This document shows, piece by piece, positions 60,913-64,000 of a stretch of DNA of 64,000 nucleotides. The stretch covers positions 372,001 to 436,000 of the forward strand of contig NZ_CP119862.1 of assembly GCF_029338175.1 (NCBI RefSeq). Direction: 5' to 3'. The notes beneath the pieces were generated by a model that ran no database searches, was not told where the DNA came from, and saw only the letters and a program-made list of their open reading frames with translations. This stretch comes from Citrobacter enshiensis. GTDB taxonomy: Bacteria; Pseudomonadota; Gammaproteobacteria; Enterobacterales; Enterobacteriaceae. The position numbers were made by a program, and so were the translations under genes. The first letter of the stretch is position 1. Every line of letters begins with the position of its first letter.

Positions 60913-61797
60913 TTAATTCGTTGAATCCATCCCCGTTGTTTCTATATTACGGCTCTTTTTCGACAGGTTTTTCGTCTTCCGCTTTTTCATTTTTTCAAGG
61001 TCTTTTTCCGAATAATGCGAACTGATGCGTAGTCTTCGCAGACCCATTTTGACGTATTCATTATTGACTTCGATGCCGATAAATTTTCGCCCGGCGTCCA
61101 CCGCGACGGCTCCGGTGGTGAAACTCCCCGCAAACGGATCCAGGACGGTATCACCCGGATTTGAGGAGGCCAGCACGATCCGCTTTAACAGTGCCGTGGG
61201 TTTTTGCGTTGGATGGTTTTCGTATTCATCCATCAGGAAACGTACGCGTGGGAAGTCCCAGACATTTCCGGGAACCTTTTGCTGATTGTAGGGTTGCGGC
61301 GGATTTTTCCTGTAATCGATCAGCGCTCTTTTAGCGCCGGTTTTGGTTTCAACCAAAATGTCTTCCCGGTTGAAGGTATAACTTTTGGGGTCTTTGACCA
61401 TCATCAGGATCGGCTCATACATCGAACCAAAGAAATTTTTAGCCTGCACGCCTGAGCTGTCGTATGACCATACGATACGGCTTTTAATATCAAACAGTTT
61501 TCTGCATTTAAGATCGATATGCGGCATGTTTTCGGTGCTGTTCATGATGTACATCGTGCCCTGTTTCTTCAGGACCCGGTGGCACTCATCAATACATTCG
61601 AACAGCCAGGCAAGAAAAACCTCTTCGTTCCATGATTCGACCATGCCATCGAAGTCTTTTCCGATGTTGTAAGGGGGATCGGCAAAGATAAGGTCGACGC
61701 TGCCGGAAGGCAGTTTTTTCAGTTCAGTCAGCGCATCACCATGGATTATTTTTTTAGATTCATCGCCATAGTAGTTAGGGGCAAATCCAGCATTCAT
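60913..61797 (-). CDS. yhdJ: YhdJ, DNA adenine methyltransferase
   Basis: 294 residues, beta-class N6-adenine methyltransferase (CcrM-like): catalytic FADPPYNIG near residue 40 precedes the SAM motif DPFAGSFTTGAVA near residue 220. E. coli YhdJ methylates ATGCAT and has no cognate restriction enzyme; none is seen here. C-terminus is basic (KKRKTKNLSKKSRN). It lies downstream of fis with a terminator hairpin between. Confidence 0.93.
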   Translation of the reverse strand: MNAGFAPNYYGDESKKIIHGDALTELKKLPSGSVDLIFADPPYNIGKDFDGMVESWNEEVFLAWLFECIDECHRVLKKQGTMYIMNSTENMPHIDLKCRKLFDIKSRIVWSYDSSGVQAKNFFGSMYEPILMMVKDPKSYTFNREDILVETKTGAKRALIDYRKNPPQPYNQQKVPGNVWDFPRVRFLMDEYENHPTQKPTALLKRIVLASSNPGDTVLDPFAGSFTTGAVAVDAGRKFIGIEVNNEYVKMGLRRLRISSHYSEKDLEKMKKRKTKNLSKKSRNIETTGMDSTN

Positions 61798-61822
61798 GGT
61801 TAAACTCCTGTGTGATGCGAAT

Positions 61823-61860
61823 AAAAAAGGCGCTTCCCCATGCCGAGTAGCGCCTTTTTA
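61823..61860 (-). terminator. fis terminator
   Basis: Inverted repeat taaaaaaggcgct / agcgccttttta with a 14-base loop, just past the fis stop on the minus strand and ahead of yhdJ. Confidence 0.85.
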
Positions 61861-61883
61861 CACAAGCAATTAGCTAATCGAAA

Positions 61884-62180
61884 TTAGTTCATGCCGTACT
61901 TTTTCAATTTTTTACGCAGCGTACCACGGTTGATGCCCATCATCAGGGCAGCGCGGGTCTGGTTACCACGGGTGTATTGCATCACCATGTCCAACAGGGG
62001 CTGTTCTACTTCAGCCAGTACCAGCTCATAGAGGTCATTCACATCCTGACCATTCAGTTGAGCAAAATAGTTCTTCAGTGCCTGTTTAACCGAGTCACGC
62101 AGGGGTTTTTGGGTTACCTGATCCTGAGAGTTAACGGTAGAAACGGTCAGTACGTCAGAATTTACGCGTTGTTCGAACAT
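61884..62180 (-). CDS. fis: Fis, nucleoid-associated regulator
   Basis: 98 residues, full length ([20 protein letters not shown]). C-terminal [23 protein letters not shown]. Bends DNA, activates rrn P1 promoters such as the one in this window and aids site-specific recombination. Cotranscribed with dusB, 25 bases upstream. Confidence 0.98.
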
Positions 62181-62205
62181 AGTTCTGTCAGCTCTTTATT
62201 TCTGT

Positions 62206-63171
62206 TTACGCAAAATTTTCGAAGTATGCCTCCAACGCCACCAGCTGTTCGCTGGCATCCTCAATGGCGTTGAATGTGCGCCGAAACTGGTCATTTGGAG
62301 CGTGCTCCTGGAGATACCAGGAGACGTGTTTACGTGCAATTCGGTACCCTTTTGCCTGACCATAAAAGTCATGCAGTTCCCGAACATGCGCGCAAAGCAA
62401 GCGCTTAACCTCTGCCAGAGGCAGGGGGGGTAGCAGCTCCCCAGTGTCCAGATAATGCTGGATTTCCCGAAAGATCCAGGGTCTTCCCTGAGCAGCACGG
62501 CCTATCATAAGGGCATCCGCCCCCGTATAGTCGAGTACAGCTCTGGCTTTATGCGGGTCAGTTATGTCGCCATTCGCGATAATCGGAATGGAAACTTTCT
62601 GCTTAACTGTCCGAATGCTGTCGTACTCAGCGTCTCCATTGAACAGACAGGCGCGGGTGCGTCCATGAATGGTCAGAGCCTGAATGCCACAGTCTTCAGC
62701 CAGTTGGGCAATCTCTACGCAGTTACGGTGTTCCGGAGCCCAACCGGTGCGAATCTTGAGAGTGACAGGAACGTCCACAGCACTGACGACCTCGTTGAGT
62801 ATCGACTTCACGAGATCCGGGTACTGTAGTAGGGCTGAACCTGCAAGCTTGCGATTCACTTTTTTAGCCGGACACCCCATATTGATATCAATAATTTGGG
62901 CGCCGCTTTCCACGTTAATACGTGCGGCATCAGCCATTTCAACAGGGTCGCTACCGGCAATTTGCACCGTGCGAATTCCTGGCTCATCAACGTGCACCAT
63001 CCGTAAACGAGATTTGTCGCTTTCCCACACTTGCGGGTTAGAAGACATCATCTCAGATACTGTTAAACCTGCTCCCATCTCATAACACAGCGTCCGAAAA
63101 GGTCTGTCAGTAATGCCAGCCATGGGCGCTGCGATCAGGCGATTTCTAAGCTGGTATTGTCCGATGCGCAT
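62206..63171 (-). CDS. dusB: DusB, tRNA-dihydrouridine synthase
   Basis: 321 residues. FMN-dependent TIM barrel: [12 protein letters not shown], catalytic Cys100 in NMGCPAKKV, and FMN-phosphate site GDITDPHKA and GRAAQGRPW. Reduces specific uridines in tRNA D-loops. First gene of dusB-fis, which in E. coli is needed for efficient fis translation. Confidence 0.97.
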   Translation of the reverse strand: MRIGQYQLRNRLIAAPMAGITDRPFRTLCYEMGAGLTVSEMMSSNPQVWESDKSRLRMVHVDEPGIRTVQIAGSDPVEMADAARINVESGAQIIDINMGCPAKKVNRKLAGSALLQYPDLVKSILNEVVSAVDVPVTLKIRTGWAPEHRNCVEIAQLAEDCGIQALTIHGRTRACLFNGDAEYDSIRTVKQKVSIPIIANGDITDPHKARAVLDYTGADALMIGRAAQGRPWIFREIQHYLDTGELLPPLPLAEVKRLLCAHVRELHDFYGQAKGYRIARKHVSWYLQEHAPNDQFRRTFNAIEDASEQLVALEAYFENFA

Positions 63172-63530
63172 GAGTTAAGAAATGACCATACTGTGACTGC
63201 AAGGCGGCGTATATTACGCATTTTTTGCCCGAGATGAAAGGCCAAACTTTGACCAATCCTCTGAGGTGGATCAAAGAATCGCAGTTAAAGCGGACGGTAA
63301 TTATTAATAGATTATATAAATCATTGAGTTATAAATTTACGCGGGAAATTTATACGTCTGCAATTTTGCGTAACTTCTCATTTTTTCTTCATTGAGAAGT
63401 GCGCAAACAAGATAATCTGCTGAATTAATCAGCAAATTATCGTCTGACTCTGTGATCGCGGCCTCATTACAGGACAATCCCGCCCACCTCTCGGGGCAAG
63501 AGGCGTGGTCGAATAACCACGCCGAATGTA
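63172..63530 (-). promoter_or_regulatory. dusB-fis promoter region
   Basis: On the minus strand -10 taatat (63211-63216) and -35-like tttcat (63234-63239) are 17 bases apart, followed by a GC-rich acgccgcc discriminator, as in the growth-rate-controlled E. coli fis promoter. Upstream, 63290-63440 is AT-rich and holds an inverted repeat cttctca..tgagaag, suiting Fis/CRP sites. A hairpin ggcgtggt / accacgcc (63502-63523) ends the prmA side. Confidence 0.75.
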
Positions 63531-64000
63531 TTACTTTTTACGACCGGTAATACGACACCATTCTTCTTTCTCTACCACGGGGTCGAGGGTAAAGAGATCG
63601 GCGTACGCTTCACAAACACTGTCTGCCTGACTGGCGAGAATGCCAGAAAGTCCCAGTAAACCGCCCTCAGAGGGCAGCACGCTGATTAACGGTGCCAGTT
63701 CGCGTAATGGGCCTGCCAGGATGTTTGCCACGACGACATCGGCTTTCATGGCTTCTGGCTGGTCTTGCGGCAGATAGAGTTCCAGGCGGTCAGAGACGCC
63801 ATTACGTTGGGCATTGTCACGGCTGGCCTGAATGGCCTGTGGGTCAATATCCACACCGATCGCTTTTGCCGCACCCAGCTTCAGGGCCGCAATGGCCAGA
63901 ATGCCGGAGCCACAGCCAAAGTCGATAACCGTCTTACCGTTCAGATCAAGTCCATCCAGCCATTGCAGGCACAATGAGGTGGTAGGGTGCGTACCGGTAC
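63531..64000 (-). CDS. prmA: PrmA, ribosomal protein L11 methyltransferase (3' part)
   Basis: The C-terminal 156 residues are present; the frame runs off the right edge. It enters with [15 protein letters not shown], then the SAM-binding motif [19 protein letters not shown] and NILAGPL, ending CRITGRKK. PrmA trimethylates several amino groups of ribosomal protein L11. Upstream of dusB on the same strand, as in E. coli. Confidence 0.96.
   Translation of the reverse strand, partial: TGTHPTTSLCLQWLDGLDLNGKTVIDFGCGSGILAIAALKLGAAKAIGVDIDPQAIQASRDNAQRNGVSDRLELYLPQDQPEAMKADVVVANILAGPLRELAPLISVLPSEGGLLGLSGILASQADSVCEAYADLFTLDPVVEKEEWCRITGRKK

Overview
This window is a chromosomal segment of an enterobacterium (Enterobacteriaceae, order Enterobacterales). 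Gene order and protein sequences follow the Escherichia/Salmonella/Citrobacter backbone from prkB to prmA almost without interruption, across crp-side yhe genes, str, S10, spc and alpha operons, trkA-fmt-def, aroE, rrnD, yhdWXYZ, acrEF and dusB-fis. The 16S variable region and an extra NAD-salvage cassette point to Citrobacter or a close relative; this genus call is an inference.

Layout. (1) 1-6654: the 5' end of prkB, yheU, yheT, then an accessory cassette absent from E. coli K-12 at this position (a NrtR-like Nudix regulator divergent from a PRPP-synthetase-like gene and nadV), then yheS. (2) 6780-13296: kefGB, yheV, slyD, slyX, fkpA, yheO, tusDCB. (3) 13422-18066: str operon (rpsL, rpsG, fusA, tufA). 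tufA is broken by two separate exact 119-bp tandem duplications. (4) 18250-19456: bfd, bfr and a short prepilin peptidase. (5) 19834-33489: S10, spc and alpha ribosomal-protein operons with secY and rpoA. (6) 33597-43895: yhdN, zntR, arfA, mscL, trkA, rsmB, fmt, def, dprA, smg, yrdD, tsaC, aroE, yrdB, yrdA. (7) 43896-50060: an rrnD-type operon, 16S-tRNA-Ile-tRNA-Ala-23S-5S-tRNA-Thr-5S, with promoters, boxA sites and a hairpin-rich terminator region. (8) 50180-54337: yhdWXYZ amino-acid ABC transporter with a clear sigma-54 promoter. (9) 54786-64000: yhdV, acrEF, acrS, yhdU, yhdJ, fis, dusB and the 3' part of prmA.

Most of the window makes the translation machinery: ribosomal proteins, elongation factors, rRNA, the tRNA-modifying Tus relay, TsaC, DusB, RsmB, Fmt, Def, PrmA and ArfA. 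Around it lie envelope and ion functions: Kef, Trk and MscL channels, FkpA, AcrEF and amino-acid uptake.

Two things stand out. The biological one is the nrtR/prs-like/nadV cassette: its prs-like protein looks like phage and accessory enzymes rather than housekeeping Prs, so the pair could make NMN from nicotinamide or, as in the phage NARP1 pathway, rebuild NAD+ from ADP-ribose. The technical one is that the multicopy loci (tufA, 16S, tRNA-Ala, 23S) carry exact duplications and single-base indels at universally conserved places, while single-copy genes are clean. This looks like repeat-region assembly or consensus error and should be resolved before any biology is read into it.
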